From an uncultured Erythrobacter sp. (lineage in GTDB: Bacteria; Pseudomonadota; Alphaproteobacteria; Sphingomonadales; Sphingomonadaceae): DNA of 64,000 nucleotides. This document shows positions 51,771-62,942 of this stretch, in pieces; the first letter of the stretch is position 1, and every line of letters starts with the position of its first letter. Where the stretch lies: the NCBI GenBank assembly GCA_947494705.1, contig CANLVN010000002.1, positions 916,508-980,507 of the forward strand, given 5' to 3'. The position numbers and the translations under genes are program-made. The notes under the pieces are model-generated. The model was not told where the DNA came from. It was given only the letters and a program-made list of their open reading frames with translations, and searched no databases.

Positions 51771-53003
51771 ATGGCCCAGACGCTAAACCACGAAGTCGTC
51801 ATCATAGGCGGGGGATCGGCCGGGATCGCGACCGCCTCCTCGATGCTGAAGCGGCGACCGTCGCTCGACATCGCGATCGTCGAGCCTAGCGGGGATCACT
51901 ACTACCAGCCCGGCTGGACCATGGTTGGCGGCGGAATATTCGAAGCGCCTGTCACCCGGCGACCGATGGCAAGCGTGATTCCGGAAACAGCCACCTGGCT
52001 GCGTCAGGCGGCCGCTTCCTTCCAGCCCGACAGCAAACAGGTGACCCTCGCGGATGGCACGACGATCACCTACAGCGTCCTGATCGTCGCTCCCGGCATC
52101 CGGCTCGCGTGGGAAAAGATCGAAGGGCTGGAGGACGCCCTCGGCAAGAACGGGGTGACATCCAACTATCGCTACGATCTTGCGCCCTACACCTGGGACC
52201 TCGTGCGCAATCTGAAATCGGGGCGCGCGATCTTCAGCCAGCCGCCGATGCCCATCAAATGCGCTGGCGCACCGCAAAAGGCGATGTACCTGTCCTGCGA
52301 CGCCTGGATGGAGCGCGATGTGCTGGACGACATCGATGTCGAGTTTCGCAATGCCGGCGGGGTGCTCTTCGGAGTGAAGGAATATGTCCCTGCCCTGATG
52401 GAATATGTCGAGAGATACGGCATCGACCTGAAGCTCAACCAAACGCTGATCGCAGTGGATGGGACGGCGCGCAAAGCCGTGTTCAAGACCGAGGCGGGCG
52501 AGGAAACCGTGGAGTTCGACATGCTCCATGCGGTTCCGCCGCAGGTCGCGCCGCAGTTCATCGCCGACAGTCCGCTCGCGAACGCGGAAAGCGGCTTTGT
52601 CGATATCGACAAGTTCACGCTGCAGCATGTGCGCTACCCCAATATCTACGGGGTCGGCGATGCCGGCGGCACGCCCAATGCGAAGACTGCGGCCGCGGCG
52701 CGCAAACAGGCGCCGATCGTTGCGGTCAATGCACTTGCAACGCTGGACGCGAAGCAGCCCGTTGCGGACTACGATGGCTATGGCTCGTGTCCCCTGACGG
52801 TCGAGCGCGGCAAGATCGTGCTTGCCGAATTCGGATATGACGGAAAGCTGCTGCCCAGTTTCCCGAAATGGGTGATCGACGGCACGCGACCGCGCAAGCT
52901 CAGCTGGCTCCTGAAGTCCGAGGCGCTGCCCTGGATTTACTGGAACGGAATGCTCAAGGGTCATGAATGGCTCGTCAAACCGCAGGTCAAGAAGGCAGCT
53001 TGA
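51771..53003 (+). CDS. sqr: Sulfide:quinone oxidoreductase, type II
   Basis: FAD flavoprotein of 410 residues at the membrane surface; oxidises sulfide and passes electrons to quinone. Rossmann GGGSAG at 13-18, Cys164 in PIKCAGAPQK and Cys340 in YGSCPLTV are the redox pair of type II (mitochondrial-type) SQR; the extra Cys of type I is absent. Product persulfide would feed the persulfide dioxygenase upstream. The stop overlaps the SulP region. Confidence 0.93.
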   Translation: MAQTLNHEVVIIGGGSAGIATASSMLKRRPSLDIAIVEPSGDHYYQPGWTMVGGGIFEAPVTRRPMASVIPETATWLRQAAASFQPDSKQVTLADGTTITYSVLIVAPGIRLAWEKIEGLEDALGKNGVTSNYRYDLAPYTWDLVRNLKSGRAIFSQPPMPIKCAGAPQKAMYLSCDAWMERDVLDDIDVEFRNAGGVLFGVKEYVPALMEYVERYGIDLKLNQTLIAVDGTARKAVFKTEAGEETVEFDMLHAVPPQVAPQFIADSPLANAESGFVDIDKFTLQHVRYPNIYGVGDAGGTPNAKTAAAARKQAPIVAVNALATLDAKQPVADYDGYGSCPLTVERGKIVLAEFGYDGKLLPSFPKWVIDGTRPRKLSWLLKSEALPWIYWNGMLKGHEWLVKPQVKKAA

Positions 53004-53005
53004 AC

Positions 53006-54826
53006 GTGAGCGACAGCACCGAAGACGCGGCAGGCGAGCCGTCGGGCTTACCGCGCCAGCGAAAGCCCGGGCTGCTCGCGCAATACCTGCCGATCCTCGA
53101 CTGGGGCCGGACCTATAACGGCTCGGTCCTGACCAACGATCTCGTTGCGGCGATCATCGTGACGATCATGCTGATCCCGCAAAGCCTCGCCTATGCGCTG
53201 CTTGCCGGACTGCCTCCGGTCGTCGGCCTCTACGCCTCGATCCTGCCGCTGGTCGCCTATGCGATCTTCGGCACCAGCCGGACGCTCGCGGTGGGCCCGG
53301 TCGCGGTCGTGTCGCTCATGACGGCGAGTGCCGCCGGTGCGGTGGCAGCGCAGGGAACTGCGCTCTACCTCGAGGCCGCTATCACGCTGGCGGCCCTGTC
53401 CGGCGTGATGCTGGCGGTGCTCGGGGTCCTGCGTATGGGCTTCCTCGCGAACCTCCTTTCGCATCCGGTCATCAGCGGGTTCATTACCGCCAGCGGGATC
53501 CTGATCGCGACGAGCCAGGTGAAGCACATCCTGGGCGTATCGGCAGGGGGCGACAACTGGCCCGAAATGCTCGGCGGTCTCGCTGCGGCCATCGATACGA
53601 TCAATCCGTGGACGCTCGCCATCGGCATCCCGGCAACGCTGTTCCTGTTCTGGGTGCGCAAGGGCCTGAAGCCTGCCTTGGTCAAAGTGGGGCTTACCCC
53701 ACGCGCTGCCGACATCGCGGCGAAGGCGGGGCCGGTGATCGCGGTGATCGCCACGATTCTTACTGCCATCGGTCTCGATCTGGAAAATCGCGGCGTGAAC
53801 CTCGTGGGTGCGATCCCGCAGGGCCTTCCTCCCTTTGCCCTGCCGTCGACCGACCTTGGACTGATCGGACAATTGTGGGTTCCGGCGCTGCTGATCTCGA
53901 TCATAGGCTTTGTCGAAAGCGTATCGGTCGCGCAGACCCTCGCGGCAAAGCGCCGCCAGCGGATCGCGCCCAACCAGGAATTGATCGGTCTTGGTGCTTC
54001 GAACATCGCGAGTGCGTTTTCCGGCGGCTACCCGGTCACCGGCGGCTTTGCCCGGTCGGTCGTCAATTTCGATGCCGGGGCGGAAACACCGGCGGCGGGT
54101 GCTTACACCGCTGTCGGTATTGCGCTTGCCGGAATGTTCCTCACCCCGCTTCTCTACAGCCTGCCGATCGCAACGCTGGCAGCGACGATCATTGTAGCGG
54201 TGCTCAGCCTCGTCGATCTGAAAACGCCGGGCCAGCTTTGGAATTACTCCAAGGCCGATTTTGCCGCGCATATGGCGACCATCACCATCACCTTGCTTGC
54301 AGGCGTCGAGATGGGCGTCATCGCGGGCGTCGGCGTCGGCCTGCTGCTCTATCTGTGGCGGGCGAGCCGACCCCATGCAGCCATCGTCGGGCGCGTTCCC
54401 GAAACCGAGCATTTCCGCAATATCGACCGGCATCGGGTCTTCACGGTCCCGCACGTCCTGTCGATCCGGATCGATGAAAGCCTTACCTATCTCAACGCGC
54501 GGTGGCTGGAGGAGTATGTGCTGGAAGAGATCGCCGATCGCGCCGAAGTGCGCCACGTCATTCTGATGTGCAGCGCCATAAACGAAATCGACGCTTCCGG
54601 CCTCGAAAGCCTCGAAGCGATCAATCACCGCATGATCGATGCAGGTATCGGCCTTCACCTCTCCGAAGTGAAAGGACCGGTGATGGATCGCCTCAAACGC
54701 ACCCATTTCGTCAAGGACCTCAACGGAACGGTATACCTGTCGCAGAACCGCGCTTTCCGAGAGCTCGCGGCCAATGGCGGCCCGCCCGAGGAACCGATTG
54801 CCGATGCGGCGAGAGGGATGATCTGA
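53006..54826 (+). CDS. SulP/SLC26-family anion transporter with STAS domain
   Basis: About 606 residues: ten or more helices with SulP motifs (MLIPQSLAYALLAGLPPVVGLYAS, SGGYPVTGGFARSVVNFDAGAET), then a STAS domain (about 440 on, ILMCSAINEIDASGLESLEAI). SulP members carry sulfate, bicarbonate or other anions; next to sqr, sulfate/sulfite export or bicarbonate uptake are both plausible. The GTG at 53006 is chosen; a TTG at 53000 overlaps the sqr stop. Confidence 0.88.
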   Translation: MSDSTEDAAGEPSGLPRQRKPGLLAQYLPILDWGRTYNGSVLTNDLVAAIIVTIMLIPQSLAYALLAGLPPVVGLYASILPLVAYAIFGTSRTLAVGPVAVVSLMTASAAGAVAAQGTALYLEAAITLAALSGVMLAVLGVLRMGFLANLLSHPVISGFITASGILIATSQVKHILGVSAGGDNWPEMLGGLAAAIDTINPWTLAIGIPATLFLFWVRKGLKPALVKVGLTPRAADIAAKAGPVIAVIATILTAIGLDLENRGVNLVGAIPQGLPPFALPSTDLGLIGQLWVPALLISIIGFVESVSVAQTLAAKRRQRIAPNQELIGLGASNIASAFSGGYPVTGGFARSVVNFDAGAETPAAGAYTAVGIALAGMFLTPLLYSLPIATLAATIIVAVLSLVDLKTPGQLWNYSKADFAAHMATITITLLAGVEMGVIAGVGVGLLLYLWRASRPHAAIVGRVPETEHFRNIDRHRVFTVPHVLSIRIDESLTYLNARWLEEYVLEEIADRAEVRHVILMCSAINEIDASGLESLEAINHRMIDAGIGLHLSEVKGPVMDRLKRTHFVKDLNGTVYLSQNRAFRELAANGGPPEEPIADAARGMI

Positions 54827-54874
54827 TCCCTGCCATCTCGCACCGGCCCCACATCTACTAGTATAGGAGGCACC

Positions 54875-56227
54875 ATGCTTCTCGAAAAAATCAAGACACC
54901 CGGCCTGTCCCACCTTTCCTACCTTGTCGGCTCTGGCGGCAAGGCAGCGGTCATCGATCCGCGCCGCGACTGCGAATGCTATGTCGAAATGGCTCGTGCC
55001 GAAGGGCTGGAGATCACCCATATCTTCGAAACCCATCGCAACGAGGATCTGGTGTCGGGCGGGCCGATCCTGAAGGAACTGACGGGAGCGCGCGTAATTC
55101 ACGGCCCCAACGCGGCGGGAACGGTCGAATATGCCGAGACAGCGCGTGAAGGCGATGAATTCGAGATCGGACAGTTGAAAATCGGCGTGCTGGAGACACC
55201 GGGCCACACGGACGACCACCTCGCCTTCGTGTTGCACGACACGGCCTATCCCGATGGCCCGGTGGGGGTGTTCACAGGGGATGCGCTGTTCGTCGGCGAT
55301 GTCGGTCGCACCGACTTCTATCCCGACCGCAAGCGCGAGGTTGCCGGTCTGCTCTACGATTCCCTGCAGAAATTGCTGGGGTTGGGCGATCAGGTCATCC
55401 TCTATCCTGCACATGGGGCGGGTTCCGTATGCGGATCGGGTATGGCGGAGCGCGAATTCTCGACGCTCGGCCATGAACGCGCCAACAATCCACGTCTTCA
55501 GTTCGAAAGCCGGGACGCCTTCATCGACTTCAAGGTGGACGAGAACCACTATCAACCGCCCTACTTTCGCCTGATGGAGCGGCTCAACCTGGAAGGCGGC
55601 GACGCCGCGCCTCGCGTGATGCGACCCGAGCGCCTGTCACTCGCCGCCCTCGACAATCTGAACGTCGATCATCTGGTCGATGTGCGCGAACCGCTTGCTT
55701 TCGCTTCAGGTCATCTGCCCAGATCCATGAACCTGCCGGTCGGTATGATTTCCGCATTTGCGGGATGGTTCATTCGCGAAGGTGAGAGCGTTGCTCTCGT
55801 GGCTTCCGACGAAGATCAACTCAAAGCCGCCATGACGCATCTCGTCCGGATCGCTCTCGACAATATCGAGGGTGGCTATGTCGGCGTTGTGCCCGCTGCT
55901 GCTCAGGGCAGGACGATGCGGACCATCCCGATGATCGGAACCGAGGAGATCGAGCGCCGCCTTGCGGACGGCAAAGAGGGCTGGACGCTGCTCGATGTAA
56001 GGGACGCGGACGAGAGGGCGCAAGCGTCCATCGAGCAGTCCCGGCACATTTACGTCGGCGAACTCAACGAACGTTATCGCGATCTCGATCCGGCTGCGCA
56101 TTACACGCTGATGTGCGCCAGCGGGATGCGGGCCACGGTCGCTGCGGGATGGCTTGCGAGCCGCGGTTTCGACAATCTGGAGATCTATCTCGGCTCGATG
56201 GGAGCCTGGAAAGCGTCTCATGGCTGA
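54875..56227 (+). CDS. MBL-fold/rhodanese fusion protein with altered metal motif
   Basis: A 450-residue protein: MBL domain (about 1-240) and two rhodanese domains. The metal motif reads THRNEDL at 53-59 instead of THxHADH, with the second and last His replaced; GHTDDHLAF and FTGDALFVGDVGRTD remain. The first rhodanese has lost its Cys (VASDED); the second keeps Cys414 in CASGMRAT. Relatives with THRNED are known, so metal use may differ from the dioxygenase upstream. Likely a sulfur transferase for persulfide. Confidence 0.85.
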   Translation: MLLEKIKTPGLSHLSYLVGSGGKAAVIDPRRDCECYVEMARAEGLEITHIFETHRNEDLVSGGPILKELTGARVIHGPNAAGTVEYAETAREGDEFEIGQLKIGVLETPGHTDDHLAFVLHDTAYPDGPVGVFTGDALFVGDVGRTDFYPDRKREVAGLLYDSLQKLLGLGDQVILYPAHGAGSVCGSGMAEREFSTLGHERANNPRLQFESRDAFIDFKVDENHYQPPYFRLMERLNLEGGDAAPRVMRPERLSLAALDNLNVDHLVDVREPLAFASGHLPRSMNLPVGMISAFAGWFIREGESVALVASDEDQLKAAMTHLVRIALDNIEGGYVGVVPAAAQGRTMRTIPMIGTEEIERRLADGKEGWTLLDVRDADERAQASIEQSRHIYVGELNERYRDLDPAAHYTLMCASGMRATVAAGWLASRGFDNLEIYLGSMGAWKASHG

Positions 56228-56276
56228 ACCGGGTCAAGCCGGATTCCGGGACGAGCGTAACGTGCGGACTGCTAGT

Positions 56277-58541
56277 CTACTCAGCTATCGTTATCGTATC
56301 ACCTTGGCGATGTGCTTCGACTTCATCAGGTGTGAAGGGCAGGCGATGCCACTTCTTTTCTGAGTACAGTTCCGTCTGGTCCGAATAATGCTCCGAGGCC
56401 GGATCGGTCGATTGCGAATAGCTCAGGATAGCGTCAGCCACCGGGCCATCCTCGTCAAAGCCGACAATCTGGATGTAGCTCGAACCATGGACGGGCACCA
56501 TTCCATCCTCGACGAGGCGGCCGCGCTGCATGTTAAGAACGCCGGCCACGCCGGGCCCACCATGCAGCCCGATACGCCGCTCGCCATGACGTCGCGTCAA
56601 AAACTCCCCCCACGGCGTATCCAACGCAATCCCGGCCTCATCGAGATCATTGGCCGCCTCAGCGAGCGCATCAAGCAAGGCTTCGCCGCGGTCGCCTTCG
56701 GTCGCGAGCGTATTCGGTGTGTTCACCGGATCGCTTGCATCGAATGGCACTTCCCACAGCCCGTCGGAGCGCCGCACCTTTTCCCAGAACGCCTCGAACA
56801 GATATGCGCCCCGGCTCGTTTTCTCGAATTCGCGATCCCATCCGCCAATTGCTTCGCAGGCGTCAGCGACCTCTTCTCGGTCCACGCATAATTCAAGTAG
56901 CGGCTCGACCACCATGTCAGCGGCAAGGCTTTTGTTGCCGAACACCAATGCCTTGGCAGCCTTGTGGTCCATCTCAACTTCTTTGAGTAACGCTTCGGTT
57001 TCGGTGAAATTCGAGCGCGTGCGCAATGACAGCGCTTCTTCGAAGTCGCCGAGGATCGGTGAAAGTTCACGATAAGGCTCGCGCGGATTGCTGATCCAAT
57101 AGCTGTCATTGCTGTTGGTGACGTAATCGCGCCGGATGCGCGATGCCTGATCGGTTGCGGGCAGAAGACCCGCTGAAGAACTATTGGCCCCCCTACGCCA
57201 ATCACATTGCTCGCGTGTGCCATCAAGCAACGTCAATTGGCTGGCAACCAGCCCGGAAAACGGTGTCTTGCACGACTGCGCCATCTCGACCGAGACGCCT
57301 GGAACCGCCGTAATGTCGGCGTGCAATGCATCTCCGTAGCGGTCAGCCGCAATCGTGTTGACCCAGGGGATGCCGAGTGTTTCGGACACAGCCGCTTCGA
57401 TCTCACGGACATTCTTTGCCATCCCGATCTGAAGCCACGTGTCGATTGCACGCTGATTGCCGGAGTTGGCATCGCGGATGGCGAATGCCGTTCTCTCGCT
57501 CCAGTTCAGTGGCGATCCTGGCAGTGTGACAATGGGACCGAAACGCGTCGAATAAGTTTTGCGAACGACCGGATCGGCACCGTCGGGCATGGGGATGGTG
57601 ACGTCGGTCGACGTCATTCTGACGGGCTGACCGTCAACGAGATAGACGGTGGGGTCTTCTGGCGAGAGAGCAAGCATGTAGACCGTGAAATGACGCGCGG
57701 CAGTGACCGTGTGCGTCCATGCCACGTCCTTGTTGAAGCCGAGAGTGGGTATCGGTGTTCCGGCAATACCAACGCCCATCACGTCATAGTCATCCGGCCC
57801 CGAGACATGCATCTGCCAGAACCGCGCCGGCCCTTCCCAAGGGAAATGGGGGTTTCCGATCAGCAATCCCCGGCCATCGGCTGTTTCTTCTCCGCCAAAG
57901 GCCCAGCCATTGCTGGCGGGCACTTCGTCTTCATGGGGGCGGAAATTGAAGTGAACACTCGCCGTCTCGACCGGTCCGGGAGGAGCAGCGGTTGCGATGC
58001 CTGGAGCCAGTGCAAGCGAACTCGCCAGCAGCATCTGTTTCTGGTTGAGGCGAAGGAGGTCGTCGCGGTCAATTTCGCGAACCCAGTCCTCGCCTGCGCA
58101 AGCTTCCGGCAGGTTTTCAATCCCCGTATCGCGCAAGAAACGATTGTATCCTGCGATATAGCCATCAAGCAATTCGCGTGCGGCGTCGCTTTGATCGTGC
58201 CAGCCCGGGCGGAGCGCTTCGAGATCGATCTGGCTGCGAAAGAAAACGTCAGAGGTGACGTTATCAACCTCACTGAAGCCAAGCACAGAGGAGTTTTCCG
58301 GCCCGAAATAGAGCGAGCGCGTACCGGCCACGGTCGCGAATTCCTCCGCCATCAGACAGATATTGTCCTGCGCGTATGCATAAGCGACCCCGTAGCCCAC
58401 GCCGCCCCAGCTATCGGACTTGATATGAGGTATATTGTAATCGGTGCGCGTGATGTCCGCGCTGTAGTCGGTTTGCGCTGACAGCGTCTGCCCTACGGTG
58501 CCGATTGCCAAAGCCGCGACTACGGTTGAAAGCCTGATCAT
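56277..58541 (-). CDS. Penicillin acylase family Ntn-hydrolase
   Basis: A 754-residue exported acylase. A signal peptide (cleaved near LSA-QTD) precedes an alpha chain; the autocleaved catalytic serine is Ser210 in PASNGWAFGGEE, with the beta chain following (GIPWVNTIAADRYGD, NSNDSYWISN). The family includes penicillin, cephalosporin and acyl-homoserine-lactone acylases; the substrate here is not evident. Stands alone. Confidence 0.9.
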   Translation of the reverse strand: MIRLSTVVAALAIGTVGQTLSAQTDYSADITRTDYNIPHIKSDSWGGVGYGVAYAYAQDNICLMAEEFATVAGTRSLYFGPENSSVLGFSEVDNVTSDVFFRSQIDLEALRPGWHDQSDAARELLDGYIAGYNRFLRDTGIENLPEACAGEDWVREIDRDDLLRLNQKQMLLASSLALAPGIATAAPPGPVETASVHFNFRPHEDEVPASNGWAFGGEETADGRGLLIGNPHFPWEGPARFWQMHVSGPDDYDVMGVGIAGTPIPTLGFNKDVAWTHTVTAARHFTVYMLALSPEDPTVYLVDGQPVRMTSTDVTIPMPDGADPVVRKTYSTRFGPIVTLPGSPLNWSERTAFAIRDANSGNQRAIDTWLQIGMAKNVREIEAAVSETLGIPWVNTIAADRYGDALHADITAVPGVSVEMAQSCKTPFSGLVASQLTLLDGTREQCDWRRGANSSSAGLLPATDQASRIRRDYVTNSNDSYWISNPREPYRELSPILGDFEEALSLRTRSNFTETEALLKEVEMDHKAAKALVFGNKSLAADMVVEPLLELCVDREEVADACEAIGGWDREFEKTSRGAYLFEAFWEKVRRSDGLWEVPFDASDPVNTPNTLATEGDRGEALLDALAEAANDLDEAGIALDTPWGEFLTRRHGERRIGLHGGPGVAGVLNMQRGRLVEDGMVPVHGSSYIQIVGFDEDGPVADAILSYSQSTDPASEHYSDQTELYSEKKWHRLPFTPDEVEAHRQGDTITIAE

Positions 58542-58825
58542 TTTATCCTCATCCCACTCTAGCTTTGCATCCAGTGCCTATGTGTATCGGGAAACGGTGG
58601 CAAGCTGAGTCATGTATTAGCTGGAGGGTTTGGCAAGCAGGGGGCTCTTATCCTTCATGTGCAGGCCCCGGGCGGATCGTCAGGCTCTGCTGGCTGCGGT
58701 CTTACCCGACTGTCACGCCTCTGCTGGAAACCGGTGGCAGCCTCCCTCTCGTCCGCTTCCCACCCAGAGTGTGATATTCTCCATTGATCGGGAAGCTAAC
58801 AATAACCGACAGGATGCTCTCGCTT

Positions 58826-61249
58826 TCAATCCAATCCGGTCCGGGCTGTCGGCTCAGGCTCTTCAGACCATTGCAGGTTGCCTTTGTAGCGCTGCGATAG
58901 CCTGCCGTGCTCATCGATCACGAACAGATGGAGCCAACAATTGTCGAATAGCTCGCGGACCTGAGGATGGCTTTCGAGAATTGCGGTAACGGCTTCGACC
59001 GGGGCTTCGACACAGACCGACAGGCGAAGCGGTTCATGGATCAGCTTATCGCCGTCATGGAGCGATTGCCAGGACAGGCCGGCGCGCATGTTTCCGCCAT
59101 TGCCCTCCAGCACGCCAACCCCGCCGACGACATTGTGCAGCAGCTTGTTGCCTGCGCCGAACGCCGCTGGCGCAACGGTCGAACCGTAATATTGCAGGCT
59201 GATCCAGCTGGCGACGACCACCGGTGCGGTCATGATCAGTTCGAGCACCGAAAAACCGTTCGCCTCATCCTGGCGCCAGTCATAGTCGTGAAGGAAGGCG
59301 CGGCCTTCAAGCGCGCGTCCGCTCGTCCGATGGCGCGGCGCGGCGATGAACGCCGTGCATCCCGCAAGTGCCCATTCTGGCCGAACCTCCGCCCAATCGC
59401 GCGCGCGCCGGGCGATACGGGATGCGTCGGAAGCGTGCGGCAAGCGCGGTGCACGCTCAGCCCTGGCAAGCGAACCTGCGACATCGAGCCAGAGGCGGAC
59501 CTGCTCAAGTCCTGCAGGAGAGGGGGCGTCAAGATCGCCGTCGTAAATCTTCACTTGGTCGGTGGTCGTGTCATGAAGCGCTCCGACGAAGACCGTGTCC
59601 TCGGGTATCGCAATGCCGCGATGCGCAAGCGCCGTGCGAACCTCGTCATCGTTGAGCAGACCCGCGAGCAGCCGCGCATTCACTTCACCCGAATACCCGC
59701 CGCAAGCGCCGCAATGCAGTCCGCTGGCGTGGGGATTGTTGGTGACTTTCGCGCCGTGGCCGGCAATCAGCACGACGGGTGCGAAGTTCGCGGTCAGCGA
59801 CATGGCCTTGAGGATCGTCTCCGCCGCGTCGGTGCGTGCATCGAGCGGCAGGGCGGGCGCAAGGCGCGGTGTGGGTTCGTCGGGCAGTTCGGCCTTGCCG
59901 AGACCCAGCGCATCGCGCAGCAGCTTCATTACATAGAGTGGCCCGGTTGCCTCGACGAAGGCGAAGGAGGAGACGGCAGCGAACTTGAAGCGTCCCCATG
60001 CGCGCTTTGCGCGAAGGGTGAAGCGGGTCTGGCGATCCTCTTCTGCGTCCGCCTCTTCACCTGACACCGAGGTCACCGACGGATTGAGCAGGACCGGCAG
60101 GCGCCGTTCGGCGATGTCGGAGGCGAAACCGCGATGCTCGGCGGCAACGCCGAAGAAACCAGCGAAGCCGAGCGTCTGAACAGAGGGGTCGGCGCTTTCG
60201 AGAGCGCGGCGGAAGACCTCCGAGCGCACGTCGATGCAGAACGCGGCCTGAAGCGCCGGGCGATCCCCGTGAGCGGGAGTTCCGGGGAGGGCCAGCGTTG
60301 CGCCAAGTTGGCGCTGCGCGGCGCGTTCGGCGGCTTCCTGAAGAATTTCATCGACGACATCCGACGGCGTCGCGGCGGTTCCGCTGGCATGTGCCGCGCG
60401 GACCTGCTCCCACCGCGCGTCGATTGCGTCGCAGTGCTGGAGATAAAGTGCCTCTTCCCAGAGCAATCGGATTGCGAGCAGGTCGGACAATATTGCACTC
60501 GTCCCGCCGACGAGTTCTGCCTGCCAAAGCTTGTAGCGTGCGAATTGCGCCCAACCGCCAAGCGAAAACAGCATCTGATGAAAGAAGTCGGGCAGCGCCT
60601 CTGGCTGCAGGCCCAGCGTTTCGACCGCGCGCGCGATTAGGCTGTGCGGGTCCTGTGGTGCGTCGGCGACGAAACGGGCAAAACCTCCAAGGCCCATAAT
60701 TTCCGGAGTCAGATCATGCGTTGCATGCGTGCACCAGGCTTCCCATGCCGATCGTGCAGAGATGGCGGGCCACAACGCCTGTCCTTGATCGAAATAGCTG
60801 CTCGCCCAAGAACCGAACCGGTCCGACAGGATACCGGGCCAATCGATCCCGCTAGCCTCTGCCGCCAGTGTCGCAACGTCGGGCAGGGCCGTGGCTGTCG
60901 GGCGCTCACCCTCAAGTGCCTTCAACAGCGCATCGAGGCTCTCGGGTCTGTCCTGATGAGGCGAGGCAGAGAGGGCTGCAGCGAGATCGCTGGATGTGAT
61001 CTCGCCGCTTGCGATCTGCTGGCGATACCACTCGCGCGGCATCGTCACCGGCGTCCCGGCAATGGAGCGCAGCTTTGCAGCGGTTTCAGCGAGCGTCTGG
61101 CCGGTCTGGCCCAGGAAAGGGTTGACCGCGACCGAGGAAGCCAGAGGCCAGACGGGCGGAATCTGGAGCACCGCGTGTTCGACTGCGGCCTTGACCGCTT
61201 CGGCGGAGATCGTCGCATCGAACTGGGTTGCGTGGGGCCGGGCGTTCAT
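58826..61249 (-). CDS. dabA: DabA inorganic carbon accumulation subunit (DUF2309)
   Basis: An 807-residue beta-carbonic-anhydrase-like protein. The zinc site is readable: Cys338 and Asp340 in [10 protein letters not shown], His498 in [12 protein letters not shown], and Cys513 in GLHCGACGG, with the His-Cys spacing of 15 as in characterised DabA. With DabB it converts CO2 to bicarbonate driven by ion flow, trapping carbon. The start at 61249 (MNARPHA) follows AAGGA; an ATG 18 bases upstream is possible. Confidence 0.92.
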   Translation of the reverse strand: MNARPHATQFDATISAEAVKAAVEHAVLQIPPVWPLASSVAVNPFLGQTGQTLAETAAKLRSIAGTPVTMPREWYRQQIASGEITSSDLAAALSASPHQDRPESLDALLKALEGERPTATALPDVATLAAEASGIDWPGILSDRFGSWASSYFDQGQALWPAISARSAWEAWCTHATHDLTPEIMGLGGFARFVADAPQDPHSLIARAVETLGLQPEALPDFFHQMLFSLGGWAQFARYKLWQAELVGGTSAILSDLLAIRLLWEEALYLQHCDAIDARWEQVRAAHASGTAATPSDVVDEILQEAAERAAQRQLGATLALPGTPAHGDRPALQAAFCIDVRSEVFRRALESADPSVQTLGFAGFFGVAAEHRGFASDIAERRLPVLLNPSVTSVSGEEADAEEDRQTRFTLRAKRAWGRFKFAAVSSFAFVEATGPLYVMKLLRDALGLGKAELPDEPTPRLAPALPLDARTDAAETILKAMSLTANFAPVVLIAGHGAKVTNNPHASGLHCGACGGYSGEVNARLLAGLLNDDEVRTALAHRGIAIPEDTVFVGALHDTTTDQVKIYDGDLDAPSPAGLEQVRLWLDVAGSLARAERAPRLPHASDASRIARRARDWAEVRPEWALAGCTAFIAAPRHRTSGRALEGRAFLHDYDWRQDEANGFSVLELIMTAPVVVASWISLQYYGSTVAPAAFGAGNKLLHNVVGGVGVLEGNGGNMRAGLSWQSLHDGDKLIHEPLRLSVCVEAPVEAVTAILESHPQVRELFDNCWLHLFVIDEHGRLSQRYKGNLQWSEEPEPTARTGLD

Positions 61250-61274
61250 CTCAATGGATCCTTGCATCTGGAAA

Positions 61275-62834
61275 TCACCGGGGTGTGCGGGCCGACCAAT
61301 TGCCCACGAGGCGGTCGAACACAGCGTTGGCGTAAAGGCCATTGGAGAGGTGGACGCGTAGTCCGGCGGTGGACGGGTGCACGGCCCAGCGCGGAAAAAA
61401 TGCCTGTGCCACCGCGACGAGGCCGAAGCTTGCGACCGCGAGCGCGATCAGCGTCCACTCGAGCGGGCCAGGAGCCGGAGTATCGGGAAGCGTTCCGGCA
61501 GTCAGCCATTCAGATCCTCGCTGCAAGCCGAAATAGCCAAGCGAAGCGAGCACGGAATAGAATGCGGTCTGGCGGGTTAGCTGGCGCGGTGCCTTGTCGG
61601 CGAGACCCTGTGCGAGCAGATAAGCTACGCCGAAGACCAGGATCGCACCCAGCGCGATAGCCTGCGGGCTCTTGTCCGCCAATCCGAACAGCGCACCGAT
61701 CACGGCGTAGATTGCAATCGCAAGGCCAAAGGCGAGTGCGACATTCGCGCCGCTGGGGACCGCAATCGGCCCCGGCCTGCGTATCGAGGTGACCACGTCC
61801 ACCGCCGAGCCAGAGGAAAGGAAAGCGTGGGCCTTGTAGAAGGAGTGAGCGACGATGTGCAGCAGCGCGAGCGGAAAGAGCGCAAGGCCGCACTGCATGA
61901 TCATGAAACCCATTTGCGCGATGGTCGACCAGGCGAGCGAGTTCTTGACCGCCGACTGGCTGAGCATGGCGAGTCCGCCTAGCAACGCGCTGAATCCGCC
62001 TACCATCACCAGGGCCGCAAGCACTCCGGGCGAGAGCAGCATGACATCGGCAAAGCGCACCAGCAGAAACCCGCCGCCATTTACCACCCCCGCGTGAAGC
62101 AGTGCGGATACCGGCGTCGGAGTGTCGACGACTTCGGTCAGCCAGCCATGCATAGGAAACTGGACCGACTTGAGCACGGCAGCGAAGGCGAGCAACATGG
62201 CAGCGCCGACCACTGCGTCTGAGCCTATTCCCGCCCGGGCATCGTCGAGGATCGTGGCTAGATCGGGCGTGCCATAAGCGATCCAGAGCAACGCGACCGC
62301 GCCGATCAGCGCGACATCGCCCAGCCTGGCGACGATGAACTTCTTGCGCGCACCGCGGATCGCCTGAAGCCGCTCGGGATAGAACAGCAGCAGGCGGTGG
62401 AGGCAAAGGCTCGTCCCGATCCACGCGAGTGTGAGATGGACGAGGTTGCCAGCAAGCACGAACAACAGCACAGCTGCGAGCGTCGCCGACATCCATCCAA
62501 TGAACGCGCCTTGCCGCGCTTCTCCGTCAAGATAGGTCGCACAATAGCGCAGCACCACCCAGCCGATTACCGCAATCATCGCGAGCATCGTGACGCTGAC
62601 TGCGTCGAGCCGGGCCGAGATACCGATCTCACCAAGGCCCAGGACGGTGGACGTGGCCGGGCCTGTGAGCGCCAGTTGCACGATGCTGGCGATAGAGACC
62701 GCGATTGCCCCAAGCGACGCAGACTCTGCCATGCGAGTGAGCCAGACCGGGCGTCGACCGGAACTGAAGATGGCCATAAAGGCGACCAAGGCGAACAGCA
62801 GGGGCGCTGCAAGTGGCAGGAGGGGGTGGATCAT
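61275..62834 (-). CDS. dabB: DabB membrane subunit (NuoL/ND5-like)
   Basis: A 519-residue membrane protein of the NuoL/MrpA family with 13 or so helices. Key residues include [17 protein letters not shown] and the Lys/His line ([30 protein letters not shown]). It supplies cation flow for DabA. It starts 108 bases from the LysR gene, divergent, and ends 25 bases before dabA. Confidence 0.92.
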   Translation of the reverse strand: MIHPLLPLAAPLLFALVAFMAIFSSGRRPVWLTRMAESASLGAIAVSIASIVQLALTGPATSTVLGLGEIGISARLDAVSVTMLAMIAVIGWVVLRYCATYLDGEARQGAFIGWMSATLAAVLLFVLAGNLVHLTLAWIGTSLCLHRLLLFYPERLQAIRGARKKFIVARLGDVALIGAVALLWIAYGTPDLATILDDARAGIGSDAVVGAAMLLAFAAVLKSVQFPMHGWLTEVVDTPTPVSALLHAGVVNGGGFLLVRFADVMLLSPGVLAALVMVGGFSALLGGLAMLSQSAVKNSLAWSTIAQMGFMIMQCGLALFPLALLHIVAHSFYKAHAFLSSGSAVDVVTSIRRPGPIAVPSGANVALAFGLAIAIYAVIGALFGLADKSPQAIALGAILVFGVAYLLAQGLADKAPRQLTRQTAFYSVLASLGYFGLQRGSEWLTAGTLPDTPAPGPLEWTLIALAVASFGLVAVAQAFFPRWAVHPSTAGLRVHLSNGLYANAVFDRLVGNWSARTPR

Positions 62835-62942
62835 GGCGCCTTCCGATGTCTTGCGAGTGACGATTGGCCAGCCTGTTAGGCTGAGCCCAAAGTTAATAAA
62901 AATACACTGTTCGTTACGTTACGTTCTGTTTTAAAGAACGGT

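Noticed and set aside
53048-55555. An 835-codon open frame on the minus strand opposite sulP and the MBL-rhodanese gene
   Set aside because: Both plus-strand genes have strong family motifs. The antisense product is rich in Arg, Asp and His as expected for a mirrored GC-rich gene, and shows no domain.
57207-58481. A 424-codon plus-strand frame opposite the acylase gene
   Set aside because: Antisense shadow of the Ntn-hydrolase, with no recognisable domain and no ribosome site.
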